Shown here one piece after another: positions 52,546-61,688 of a stretch of 64,000 bases of DNA. The notes below the pieces were generated by a model. The model ran no database searches. It saw nothing but the letters and a program-made list of their open reading frames with translations, and had not been told where the DNA came from. The DNA is taken from assembly GCF_002554705.1 (NCBI RefSeq), contig NZ_PDEP01000003.1, positions 1 through 64,000 on the forward strand. Direction: 5' to 3'. This DNA is from Longimonas halophila. Its GTDB lineage: Bacteria; Bacteroidota; Rhodothermia; Rhodothermales; Salinibacteraceae. The translations under genes were made by a program, and so were the position numbers. Numbering within the stretch: the stretch's first letter is position 1; every line of letters begins with the position of its first letter.

Positions 52546-54498
52546 ATGAAAAACTTTTTCGAGCGCCAAGACGAAGCCCGGCGCAACACCACCCGGCTCA
52601 TCGTGCTGTTCATTGCCGCTGTGATTGGGCTCGTTATAGCTGGATACGGCGTTGCGCTGGCGATCCTCATGTTTATGAGCGAAGGCGGGATATCTCCCAT
52701 TCAGCCGGGGCTGTTTGTTCTCATTGTGCTGGGTACCGTGGTCATTGTGGGCGGGGGCAGCGCCTTCAAGATCATCCAGCTTAAGCAAGGCGGGCATGTC
52801 GTGGCCGAATCGCTGGGCGGCCAGCCCCTCGACCGCAATCCGTCCGACTACGACGAGCAGGTGCTGCGCAACGTAGTCGAGGAGATGGCCATTGCCTCGG
52901 GCGTGCCCACGCCCGAAGTGTATGTGCTCGACGAAGACGGCATCAACGCGTTTGCAGCGGGCTACACGGTAGACGACGCCGTTATCGGCGTGACGCGCGG
53001 CTGCATGAAGCAACTCAACCGGGCCGAACTACAGGGCGTTATTGCCCACGAGTACAGCCACATCCTAAACGGCGATATGCGGCTGAACATCCGCCTCATG
53101 GGCGTGCTCAATGGCATCCTACTCGTTGCTATTCTTGGACGTACGCTACTACGCGCTACGTTCTACAGCAGCATGGGCCGCCGCCGCAGCGAGGACAACA
53201 AGGGGCAGCTTATTATGATTGCCGCCGGGGTGGGCCTGCTTGTTATCGGCAGTGTGGGGCTGCTGTCTGGTCGTCTCATCAAGAGCGCGGTGTCGCGCCA
53301 GCGTGAGTTTCTGGCCGACGCCGCTGCAGTGCAGTTCACTCGCAACCCGCAGGGCATTGGCGGTGCCCTCAAAAAGATAGGGGGATACGAATCTGGCTCA
53401 ACCATCGAACACCCGAAAGCCGAAGAGTCCAGCCACCTCTTCTTCAGCGACGGCGTTGGCAGTGCGCTGTTTGGCGGTGGAGCCTTTGCTACGCACCCCC
53501 CGCTCGAAGAACGTATTCAACGCATCGACTCGGACTTCGAAGGCGAGCAGCGTGAGGCGCAATCCTCCGCTTCGGGAGGGGCGGGCGCGGCCCAGGCCGC
53601 TGGTGCGTCGGGCTTTGCTGGAGACAGCAGCGCGTCATCGCCGAGCCGCTCGGCCCCCAATGCCGACGATGTCGTATCGCACACTGGCGACCTCACCGCC
53701 GACGACGTTGACTTTGGTGCCAAGTTGCGCAATGCAGTCCCTGAATCTCTGCTCGACGCAGCTCACGAGCCGCTTGGCGCTACGGCCATTGTGTACGGCC
53801 TGCTCCTCTCGCCGCAGACCGGCTCCGACAACCGCACCGCTCAGATGGATGTCCTGCGCGAACACACGACATCTGAAGAGCGCGATGAAGTGATGCGGCT
53901 GCTGGACGATCTGCACGCCTTGCCACACCGCCTGCGCCTCCCCCTACTCAACATTACCGCCCCAGCGCTGCGCCATCGCAGCGCCGACCAGCGCACCGCC
54001 CTTCATGACACCGCGCAGGCTCTTGTTCGAGCCGATGATCAGCTCACGGTGTTTGAATACGCTCTCGAAACCGTTGTGCGGCACCGGCTTGACCGCATTG
54101 CCAACCCATCGTCCGATCGTCCTCGGTTTAAGCGGTTTAGCCAGATTCAAGACGACGCGGTTGCGCTCCTCTCTATGATCGCCCAGGCAGGCGCACAGAC
54201 TCAACGTGAAGCGGCCCAGGCCTTTGAAGCCGGAATCGGCGCCTTTGACGATGTAAGCGACCCAAGCGCGCACCAACGCACCAGCGCCCACCCCAGCCAG
54301 CTCGACGATGCACTCGACCGCCTGGCTCAGACGCGCCCAGCGCTCAAACAGCAAGTGCTTGAGGCCTGCGCGCGCTGTATCCTGGATGACGACACCGTTA
54401 CCGACGCCGAAGCCGACCTGCTCATGGCTGTGGCCGAGGCGCTGGACTGCCCGGTACCTCCTTTCGTTCTGCACGCCGATGCCCTCTCGTCCTCATGA
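52546..54498 (+). CDS. M48 membrane metalloprotease with long C-terminal extension
   Basis: 650 residues. Spans near 18-42, 58-76, 185-205 and 220-242 surround the active site H-E-Y-S-H (168-172), and R-E-F-L-A-D-A-A-A provides the third zinc ligand. This half is HtpX-like. A low-complexity linker (about 335-370) leads to about 270 extra residues, of which the end (C-I-L-D-D-D-T-V-T-D-A-E-A-D-L-L) resembles a TerB-like domain. It probably degrades misfolded membrane proteins. lemA is just upstream and the next gene overlaps by four bases. Confidence 0.9.
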   Translation: MKNFFERQDEARRNTTRLIVLFIAAVIGLVIAGYGVALAILMFMSEGGISPIQPGLFVLIVLGTVVIVGGGSAFKIIQLKQGGHVVAESLGGQPLDRNPSDYDEQVLRNVVEEMAIASGVPTPEVYVLDEDGINAFAAGYTVDDAVIGVTRGCMKQLNRAELQGVIAHEYSHILNGDMRLNIRLMGVLNGILLVAILGRTLLRATFYSSMGRRRSEDNKGQLIMIAAGVGLLVIGSVGLLSGRLIKSAVSRQREFLADAAAVQFTRNPQGIGGALKKIGGYESGSTIEHPKAEESSHLFFSDGVGSALFGGGAFATHPPLEERIQRIDSDFEGEQREAQSSASGGAGAAQAAGASGFAGDSSASSPSRSAPNADDVVSHTGDLTADDVDFGAKLRNAVPESLLDAAHEPLGATAIVYGLLLSPQTGSDNRTAQMDVLREHTTSEERDEVMRLLDDLHALPHRLRLPLLNITAPALRHRSADQRTALHDTAQALVRADDQLTVFEYALETVVRHRLDRIANPSSDRPRFKRFSQIQDDAVALLSMIAQAGAQTQREAAQAFEAGIGAFDDVSDPSAHQRTSAHPSQLDDALDRLAQTRPALKQQVLEACARCILDDDTVTDAEADLLMAVAEALDCPVPPFVLHADALSSS

Positions 54499-55427
54499 TG
54501 CCTGCTTGGCTCTCTCGAACGGCTCTTGCGTGGATCGGGCTTCTGCTCGCCGTTATGGCTCTGGGATGCACCGCTGAACGCGATACGAACGACGCCCCTC
54601 CTGCTCCCCCCGCAACCGACATCTTCCAGGCTGCGTACACGGTCCAGGGGGATTCGATTGCGATTGCTCCCCCCATCAACCGGACGCAGCGCACAGGGTA
54701 CGACAATCAGCCGCAGTTCACCTTCGATGGGCACGCGCTTCTCTACACCTCCGCACGCAACGGGCAGACCGACATCTACCGCTGGCCGCTGGATGCCGAC
54801 GCGCCGCATCCTTTGACCGCTACGCCCACCAGCGAGTATTCGCCCACCCCGCTCTCCGACAGCACCTACGCCGTAGTCCGTGTGGAAGACGATGGTACCC
54901 AGCGGCTCTGGAAGTTTTCCATGCGTGAGGCAGCGGTCCCTGCTACAACGGGAACCGTGCTGCTGCCCCAGATTGAACCGGTGGGCTACTTTGCTCCAGT
55001 AGATACAACGCACTGGGCGCTGTTTGTGCTGGGCGAACCGCCCACGCTGCAGTGGACTCCGCGCAGCCCCAATGCCGACCCGACGGTGGTTCGCCGCAAC
55101 ATTGGGCGGTCTATTCAAGTGCATCCAGATGGCAGGCGCATCAGTGCCGTGCAGCGCCATGCCGATGCCCAAGATTCGCTGCTGGTGGTGCGCAGCCCGG
55201 AAGAGGTGAAGACATACGCCCCGGCGTTAGATGGCAACGGCGACCACGTGTGGACGCCCGAGGGCTACCTGCTTATGACAAGCGGCACAGCGCTCTATCA
55301 GTGGCATCCTGAGGCCGCCTCGTGGCGTGTGGTGCATGACTGGGCCCCCGCTACACCTTCGCGCATTGCCGTATCGCCGCAGGGTGGGCAGCTTGCCGTC
55401 GTAGTGGCGCCTGCTGATTCTTCGTAG
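54495..55427 (+). CDS. TolB-like beta-propeller lipoprotein
   Basis: 310 residues. Lipobox A-L-G-C (Cys25) after a signal peptide. D-N-Q-P-Q-F-T-F-D-G-H-A-L-L-Y-T-S-A-R-N followed by D-I-Y-R-W-P is a WD40/TolB-type (PD40) blade; similar repeats continue to the end. Not recognised as a named protein. It starts four bases inside the M48 gene (ATGATG), so it is translationally coupled and may present or regulate substrates for the protease. Confidence 0.7.
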   Translation: MMPAWLSRTALAWIGLLLAVMALGCTAERDTNDAPPAPPATDIFQAAYTVQGDSIAIAPPINRTQRTGYDNQPQFTFDGHALLYTSARNGQTDIYRWPLDADAPHPLTATPTSEYSPTPLSDSTYAVVRVEDDGTQRLWKFSMREAAVPATTGTVLLPQIEPVGYFAPVDTTHWALFVLGEPPTLQWTPRSPNADPTVVRRNIGRSIQVHPDGRRISAVQRHADAQDSLLVVRSPEEVKTYAPALDGNGDHVWTPEGYLLMTSGTALYQWHPEAASWRVVHDWAPATPSRIAVSPQGGQLAVVVAPADSS

Positions 55428-55451
55428 AGTGGGTGTGCTCTTCTACCTCGT

Positions 55452-56675
55452 TCAAGAAGCATTTTCAGGAGAAACATTGCGTCCGAGTGGATCGCGAAGG
55501 GCCGCCTTCACCTGCTGCAGCTTCTCTTGCTCTTCCTCGTCGCTCTGATTTGCGAAGAACGTGCGCGCAAATGCACCTCCGATGCCAACAATTCCTCCTA
55601 AGAAGGCGCTAAGTAGTACCAGCAGCGTGCGCTGGGGGGCACTGCGATTGATAGGCGGTGTGGGCGCTTCCAGAATCGTGATGACAGGCTGACTCTTTTG
55701 AAGCTCAATCTGTGCTTGCGTGCGCTGCGTCTGAAACTCGCTATACAGGTTGGATGCAAACTGGACCTGGCGCTGGAGACGATCGCGCTCAGTGCGCAGA
55801 CGAGCCGACTGAATGTCACGGTTGCGGTCGCTGAACGCCGCCAGGCGCTGCTCAGCAGCTTCCAGCTCATCCTCCGCTTCCTCAAACCGTTCATTAATGA
55901 ATGCCAGGTTGTCGCGCGACTTCTGCGTGCGAATCGTACGCACGCGCTCGGTGAGATGCGTTAGAAAGCTGTCGGCGATCTCCGCCGCCCGCACCGGATC
56001 ATAATCAGTCACCGACACTGTCATAATACCACTTTCAACGTCAACTGAGGAGTTCACCATGTTGCTGATGATCTCCATTGCTTCCTCTTCTTCTTCAGCC
56101 GGGTACACCTGTTCATCTCCATCCAACGTTTCTACGGGACGCTGCCTCGGTTCACTTTTCAGAGCACTCAAAATTTGCCCTGGTAGCCCGATTGTATACT
56201 TTTTCAGTGCAGACAGTACGCCGCCCGTCTCACGCGCATGGTAGTCAACGAAGCTCATCTCCTGCTCTGCATCAGCAAAGTAGAAGGTGTCGCGCACCAC
56301 CGATAGTGTAACCTCACGGCTGGTGAGAATGCGCGGATAGGTTTCTGCCGTCAACCCTGTCGATCCGCCCCCCAGGCTAATGCCCAGGCCGCGCAGCGCC
56401 GAAAATCCGCCTGGAACGGAGGCCGACCCGTCCTCCACCTCACGCACCATTTCTGCCCTCGATGTGTACTGCTCAGGCGTAACAACGGCATAGATCACCC
56501 CAAAGAGCGTGAATACCACAACGCACCCGATAACAAAGCGTCGGTTCTGCGCCAGAACGACCAGCAGGTCGAGCAGCGAGATTTCTTCCTCTGCATAGGG
56601 TGAGGTTGCCTCCGTGGGCGATCCGTCCGAAGGCGGCGTGGAAGAAGCAGACGAAGCGTTGACAGTCTCAGACAT
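55452..56675 (-). CDS. Wzz-family polysaccharide chain-length protein
   Basis: 407 residues. Two spans (about 45-67 and 345-367) flank a periplasmic region with coiled coils (about 225-300). P-T-P-P-I-N-R-S-A-P precedes the second span, as in Wzz/PCP proteins. It sets the chain length of an exported polysaccharide. No tyrosine-kinase domain is attached. It follows the SLBB protein by 56 bases on the same strand; the pair probably serves one export machine. Confidence 0.87.
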   Translation of the reverse strand: MSETVNASSASSTPPSDGSPTEATSPYAEEEISLLDLLVVLAQNRRFVIGCVVVFTLFGVIYAVVTPEQYTSRAEMVREVEDGSASVPGGFSALRGLGISLGGGSTGLTAETYPRILTSREVTLSVVRDTFYFADAEQEMSFVDYHARETGGVLSALKKYTIGLPGQILSALKSEPRQRPVETLDGDEQVYPAEEEEEAMEIISNMVNSSVDVESGIMTVSVTDYDPVRAAEIADSFLTHLTERVRTIRTQKSRDNLAFINERFEEAEDELEAAEQRLAAFSDRNRDIQSARLRTERDRLQRQVQFASNLYSEFQTQRTQAQIELQKSQPVITILEAPTPPINRSAPQRTLLVLLSAFLGGIVGIGGAFARTFFANQSDEEEQEKLQQVKAALRDPLGRNVSPENAS

Positions 56676-56731
56676 AGCGTCGGGGCAACCGAGGAACCAG
56701 GAAGAGGCAATGCAAAAGGTCGAGTCTGCGT

Positions 56732-59700
56732 TTAGTCAAACGCGCGGCTCGCAAGCACAATGATCGTAAGCGCACTCGACAGGATGCCAGTTACCTCGGT
56801 AAGCGTTTCGGAGAGATCGAACGACTCTTCACTTTCGGGCTGCTCGGGCTCGGCAATGACCTCGATGGTCGCGCCGTCGTCAACGCGGGGGGTGCGCCGA
56901 AACCATCCGGTACGCACCCGAAAGGTAGCTCCCGATGCCTGGGTAAGCAAGATGGTTTCAGTATCCTCGCGGAGCCCACCCGCACGGTCGATATAGTACC
57001 CAACGCGCTTTCCTGACTCGTGCTTAATCAGCCCCTCGTTGGCCACATTACCACGTACGGTCACTGTATTCGGGCGTTTGGGGATGACGATGCGGTCGCC
57101 CGGTTGCACGATGATATCGCTTCGCTCGCGCCCATCGATTGCTTCGCCAATATCGCTAATAACCTGCTCACCCTCCCGGATGAGGCGCCCTCCGCCCGCG
57201 TATCCCGTAGACGAAATGCCGCCTGCCCGTTGCAGCACTTCGCTGAGGCGTTCGTTGTCTTCAAGGATGGTGTATTGACCGGGAAACTGCACTTCGCCTT
57301 CTACGGCAATGGTTTCTTGCGTACGGAACGCCGGGTCTTGGCGTACAAAGATGCGGTCGCGATGCTGTAGTTCGAACGTGCGCGCCTCACCGAGCACCTG
57401 TGCCGAATCGCCATCTGCAGCAAAGCTGACCGGATCGGTGTACTGCGTTCCGCCCAGCGGAACCGTAATCGGAGTGGCTCGCTCGTTGCCATCTGCGTCG
57501 ATACGCATGCGCGTGACTTCTACTTCGCGAAGCAGCGCGCCTTCGTCAAGTCCACCTGCCTGCAGTAGTGCATCGGCCAGGGTCATGTCATCGCGGTACG
57601 GGATACGACCGCCATCTTTGACGCGACCGCTCACCTCCACAAAGCGCTCTTCGAGACGCTCTACCGTAGCCTGATAGATGCGCACTTCGTCGCCCGGCTG
57701 CAGGCGGCGATCGGCCTCGCCGGTGCCTTCGATCGCGTTGCCCAGGTGAAAGGGGATGATCTCGGTACGGCTGCCATCGGGCGACTCCCGAAACAGATCA
57801 GCGCGCTCCATGAATACATCTTTCTGATACTCTTCGTCGAAGAGCCCGCCGCCCTGTGCAAGCAGGTCACGCAGCGTCATGTCGGTACGTAGGCGATAGC
57901 GACCGGGGCGCCGCACCTCGCCAGAAATACGTACTTGCCGGTCGCGCAGCACCGCGTTGCGCGATGCCACATGCAAGCTATCGCCCGGCTGCAGCACCAC
58001 GTTTTGGGTCGGATCGTCGTTGAGAACGGCTTCCAGGTCGAGGCCACGTACGGCTGGGTCGAGGTTCTCATCGATGCGCAAGAGTTCGGCGCGCGGCATG
58101 TAGGCATCTCCGGTTACGCCATCGGCGGCTTCCACCAGGTCGCGCACGGTGCGAATGTCTCCGCCAAGCTCATACTCGCCCGGCTGAAAAACGGCTCCTG
58201 ATACCTGCGCGCTGTTCACGCGGGCTCGGGCGGCCCGTTCGTCGGCCTCCAGAATCGTGCGAATGCGAACGAAATCGCCGTCGTTGAGCCCGACTTGTAC
58301 ATCCCCCGAACGTGCTGCATTGAGGTTCAGGTTGACGACTTCACGCGCAATCGAGGGATCACTGCGCTCATCAAACGGCACGATGCGATTGATGGTAAAC
58401 CGATCCGTGTAGGCATTGGCTTCGAGTCCGCCCGCGTACTCGACGAGATCGGCCAAGGTCTCGTTCGGACGCATTTCGTAGATGGCGGGTCGTTTTACGG
58501 CTCCGCTCACGGCTACTGTTTCTCCGCGTGGCGGGACAAATACCACATCGTTATTCTGCAGTTGCACTGGGTTTTCGGCAAAGCCTTGCAGCAGGTAGTC
58601 GTAAAAGTCGACAGTGGCAATAACGTTACCATTGCGAATGACCTTTACATTGCGCAAGCTGCCGCGCTCCAGCGGGCCACCTACGCTGTAGAGCGCGTTG
58701 AATGCCGTAGAGAAGCTGCTCATGGTGTATCCACCAGGCTGCGATACCTCGCCCAGCACAAACACCTGTACCGGACGCAAACGCGTGACCGTGAGGTCCA
58801 TAAACGCGGTGGGCGGGTCGGTGGTGAGCTGCGAATAGCTCCGCGAAAGCTGCTGCTTTACGTCTTCGCGAAGCGTAGACAGGCGCTTTCCGGCTACGGT
58901 AATCTGCCCCACATCCGGAATGTTGATCCGCCCTTCGCGGTCAACGGTCAGGTCGTACTGAAAATCGGCTGCGCCCCACACCGTAAGCCGCAGTTCGTCG
59001 TTGGGTCCCACGATGTAGCTGTCATCAACCGGCCCCACGGGCTGCGGCGCAAAGGCTTCTGGAATGGAATCGAACAGTTCGTATCCAAACGCAGACAGAT
59101 CGTCGAGGCGCGGGCGGGCGTCCTCGTCGGGCTCATCCTCGTCTTCAATCGGGGTATCCGTTAGCTCCAGGCGACGCCCTGTAGCAATGACAACCGTGGT
59201 GTCTTGCGTTTCAACGCGCGTGAAAAGCGGCCAATTGGCGGGGTCGCTTTCTTCGGGCGTAAAGAGGCGACCTTCCCATGTGCCCTCTTGTTCAGATCCG
59301 GAAATACGTTCCACACTCTCTACGCGCGCGGTGTCGCCTTCTGCGGTCAGGAAGAACGGATTCACGTTTTCGATAGGCTGTTCGCTCCGCAGCGGTACCC
59401 GTACAGACACCTCGCGCGGTAGGTCGCCCACGAAAATCTGGGCCGGGTTGAGCGATGCGCGGCCTGTGAGCATCGGCACCGAAGGCATGGCTATAGTTTC
59501 TTCTGCTTGTTGGCCATCCCCACTGCCGCGCTCCGCACGTTCGGCCGCCTGTAGCAACGCGTTGATGCGCGACTCCGGAACCCCCAGCTGGCGGGCTTGC
59601 TGTGCCGCGCGCTGCGGGTTGGACAGGTCGATGCCCAACTCGCGGGCCTGGCGCCGCGCCTCGGCCGCTGACATGCCCTGGTTGTTCAGCTCTTCGCGCA

Positions 59701-59803
59701 CTTCGGGGCTAACGTCCTGGGCAACGCTTTCAACCGGCGCGCTTATCCATACCAACAACAGCAGCCCTGCTACTATGCAGCGTAACGAAAGTCGTGAGAT
59801 CAT
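56732..59803 (-). CDS. Giant SLBB-domain polysaccharide export protein
   Basis: About 1,023 residues from the ATG at 59803 (59836 is an alternative with a longer leader). A signal peptide is followed by an alpha-helical region rich in Ala/Gln/Arg, then a Poly_export (Wza) domain (about 260-335; Y-I-V-G-P-N-D-E-L-R-L-T-V-W-G) and several SLBB repeats through residue 950. The last span (A-L-T-I-I-V-L-A-S-R-A-F) is at the very end. It is expected to form an outer-membrane or periplasmic conduit. Wza itself is about a third of this length, so the repeats make a long periplasmic tube likely. Confidence 0.88.
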   Translation of the reverse strand: MISRLSLRCIVAGLLLLVWISAPVESVAQDVSPEVREELNNQGMSAAEARRQARELGIDLSNPQRAAQQARQLGVPESRINALLQAAERAERGSGDGQQAEETIAMPSVPMLTGRASLNPAQIFVGDLPREVSVRVPLRSEQPIENVNPFFLTAEGDTARVESVERISGSEQEGTWEGRLFTPEESDPANWPLFTRVETQDTTVVIATGRRLELTDTPIEDEDEPDEDARPRLDDLSAFGYELFDSIPEAFAPQPVGPVDDSYIVGPNDELRLTVWGAADFQYDLTVDREGRINIPDVGQITVAGKRLSTLREDVKQQLSRSYSQLTTDPPTAFMDLTVTRLRPVQVFVLGEVSQPGGYTMSSFSTAFNALYSVGGPLERGSLRNVKVIRNGNVIATVDFYDYLLQGFAENPVQLQNNDVVFVPPRGETVAVSGAVKRPAIYEMRPNETLADLVEYAGGLEANAYTDRFTINRIVPFDERSDPSIAREVVNLNLNAARSGDVQVGLNDGDFVRIRTILEADERAARARVNSAQVSGAVFQPGEYELGGDIRTVRDLVEAADGVTGDAYMPRAELLRIDENLDPAVRGLDLEAVLNDDPTQNVVLQPGDSLHVASRNAVLRDRQVRISGEVRRPGRYRLRTDMTLRDLLAQGGGLFDEEYQKDVFMERADLFRESPDGSRTEIIPFHLGNAIEGTGEADRRLQPGDEVRIYQATVERLEERFVEVSGRVKDGGRIPYRDDMTLADALLQAGGLDEGALLREVEVTRMRIDADGNERATPITVPLGGTQYTDPVSFAADGDSAQVLGEARTFELQHRDRIFVRQDPAFRTQETIAVEGEVQFPGQYTILEDNERLSEVLQRAGGISSTGYAGGGRLIREGEQVISDIGEAIDGRERSDIIVQPGDRIVIPKRPNTVTVRGNVANEGLIKHESGKRVGYYIDRAGGLREDTETILLTQASGATFRVRTGWFRRTPRVDDGATIEVIAEPEQPESEESFDLSETLTEVTGILSSALTIIVLASRAFD

Positions 59804-59886
59804 GACCAGCAATACTAAATGGAGAGGTCGCGACATGCCAGTAGACCTGGCTGAAGACGTGAACGCGACAAATAAGCGGAATACAC

Positions 59887-59915
59887 TTTATCGAAATACA
59901 ATAGCTGCCTGTGAA
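59887..59915 (-). promoter_or_regulatory. Possible promoter of the polysaccharide export operon
   Basis: On the minus strand TTCACA (59910-59915), 17-base spacer, GATAAA (59887-59892). The leader to the preferred start would be about 80 bases. Both boxes deviate from consensus. Confidence 0.3.
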
Positions 59916-60077
59916 TCGCGAACAGCGGGCCCAGCTCCGTGGCCAAGTTAGCACATTTTTCGTGCTCTTGTGTACAGACAGAGTACCAATGAAACCGATA
60001 CGCCCTGTTGGCAATGCAACTGTGACGACGCTGCCTGTACGGCTCCTTGTCGTTGCCTTCACTTGTTCTGATTACTC

Positions 60078-61007
60078 ATGCCCGCTTCGCATTCTCGCTC
60101 TGCCTCGCTCTCGCACGCACATCTTCTCGATCTTACGGCGTACACAGCCACCGATCTGCGCCGCATTCTGGATACGGCGCATGCTTTTCATGACGGCGTA
60201 GATACCGAGCTACCGTCTCTTCATGACCGCACGGTAGCCACCTTATTCTTTGAGCCCTCTACGCGCACCAAGACCTCGTTTCAGCAAGCGGCCCAGCAGC
60301 TTGAGGCCCGCGTCATTGGCGTAGATGCATCGGGGTCTTCGGTGGTAAAAGGTGAGTCGCTGAAGGATACAGCGCAGACGCTCCAGGCCCTGAACGCAGA
60401 GATTTTTGTTGTGCGGCACGCCGCGGCCAGTGCGGCGCACTTCGTAGCTCAGCATACCGACGCAACTGTCATTAACGCGGGGGATGGCGCACGGGCGCAC
60501 CCTACGCAGGCCCTTCTCGACCTGTACACGTTGGATGCCCACTACCCCGCCGTGCGCGACCTGCATGTTGCTATCGTTGGCGATATTACGCACAGCCGCG
60601 TGGCGCGCTCCAACATTCGTGCGCTGCGCACCATGGGTGCCGAGGTCACGGTGTGCGGCCCTCCTACGCTGCTGCCTGCCGATCTGGCGGCAATGGATGT
60701 GCACGTTACGCATACCTTGAGGGATGCGCTTGACGCTTGCGACGTGGCCATGCTCCTGCGGCTCCAACTGGAGCGCCAGCGAACGGGGCTCTTCCCCAGC
60801 CTGCCCGAGTACCACGCTCAGTTTGGCGTCACGGCGGCACATCTCCAGGCGTACCCTGATCTGCGCATCATGCACCCCGGTCCAGTCAACCGGGGGGTCG
60901 AAATTGAGGCGGCGGTGGTTGACCACGAACGGTCTATGATTCTCGACCAGGTTGCCCATGGCGTGCCTGTGCGCATGGCGGTGATGGCGCTCCTGGCTCG
61001 CTCGTAG
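60078..61007 (+). CDS. pyrB: Aspartate carbamoyltransferase, catalytic chain
   Basis: 309 residues. It joins carbamoyl phosphate and aspartate in pyrimidine synthesis. The carbamoyl-phosphate motif F-E-P-S-T-R-T-K-T-S-F is clear, H-P-T-Q-A-L-L-D and, near the end, H-P-G-P-V-N-R-G follow. No pyrI regulatory chain or pyrC is adjacent, so it may act as an unregulated trimer or with a DHOase elsewhere. The ATG at 60078 gives normal length. It is convergent with the methyltransferase gene. Confidence 0.96.
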   Translation: MPASHSRSASLSHAHLLDLTAYTATDLRRILDTAHAFHDGVDTELPSLHDRTVATLFFEPSTRTKTSFQQAAQQLEARVIGVDASGSSVVKGESLKDTAQTLQALNAEIFVVRHAAASAAHFVAQHTDATVINAGDGARAHPTQALLDLYTLDAHYPAVRDLHVAIVGDITHSRVARSNIRALRTMGAEVTVCGPPTLLPADLAAMDVHVTHTLRDALDACDVAMLLRLQLERQRTGLFPSLPEYHAQFGVTAAHLQAYPDLRIMHPGPVNRGVEIEAAVVDHERSMILDQVAHGVPVRMAVMALLARS

Positions 61008-61032
61008 GTATTGAGAGCACAATAGACCACAG

Positions 61033-61644
61033 CTATGCCACCGCGTATCCCGCACAGTGTGGACGGATAACCGGCACACCTACGCTAAAATGAGTCATGG
61101 CTACCTCCTGGAATCCAGCCTGCCGAATCGCACGGTCGGTGGCGCGGTTGGGATGACAGCCATCGAGGCATCGATGCCACAGCGGGGTAATGCGGTCTTG
61201 CACCAGGCGCGGCCAACTGTGGTCTTCTGCAGCAATGTGTTCGATGAACACGAACCGCCCGCCCGGACGCAGCAATCGCCGAATGGAAGCAAGGGCTGCA
61301 GCTACGTTGGGCACGGAGCACAGCACCAGCGTACTGATGACCACATCGGCACACTGGGGCGGTAGCGCCTCAGCTTCTACCGGATTCGCAAGCACGCGCC
61401 CGCCAATGCCGTGCGTACGCATTTGAGCACGAATACGTGCGTGTAGATGACGGTTAGGCTCCAGTCCGACATACGTCACGTCGCGGTTGAGATACGCCAG
61501 GTTGAGTCCTGTACCGGGCCCAATCTCAACCACTGTACCGCGTAGCCCACCCAGCAAACGTGTTTTATGCGCTGCGTACACCGCGTGCTGCATCGCGTCG
61601 ATGCGGCGCAGTCCTTTCGCAAAGATCAACTGGCGAAGCGACAT
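61033..61644 (-). CDS. Class I SAM-dependent methyltransferase
   Basis: 203 residues. SAM-binding motif I is V-V-E-I-G-P-G-T-G-L-N-L; R-L-L-R-P-G-G-R-F-V-F-I-E-H is the usual motif after beta-5. This UbiE-like size fits small-molecule or lipid methylation; the substrate is unknown. It is 44 bases downstream of the ctpA-type gene and may be its co-transcript. Confidence 0.85.
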   Translation of the reverse strand: MSLRQLIFAKGLRRIDAMQHAVYAAHKTRLLGGLRGTVVEIGPGTGLNLAYLNRDVTYVGLEPNRHLHARIRAQMRTHGIGGRVLANPVEAEALPPQCADVVISTLVLCSVPNVAAALASIRRLLRPGGRFVFIEHIAAEDHSWPRLVQDRITPLWHRCLDGCHPNRATDRAIRQAGFQEVAMTHFSVGVPVIRPHCAGYAVA

Positions 61645-61688
61645 GGCCGGTCATGGGGGAGTAGTCGGTAGCCGGAGCCTGGACGAGC

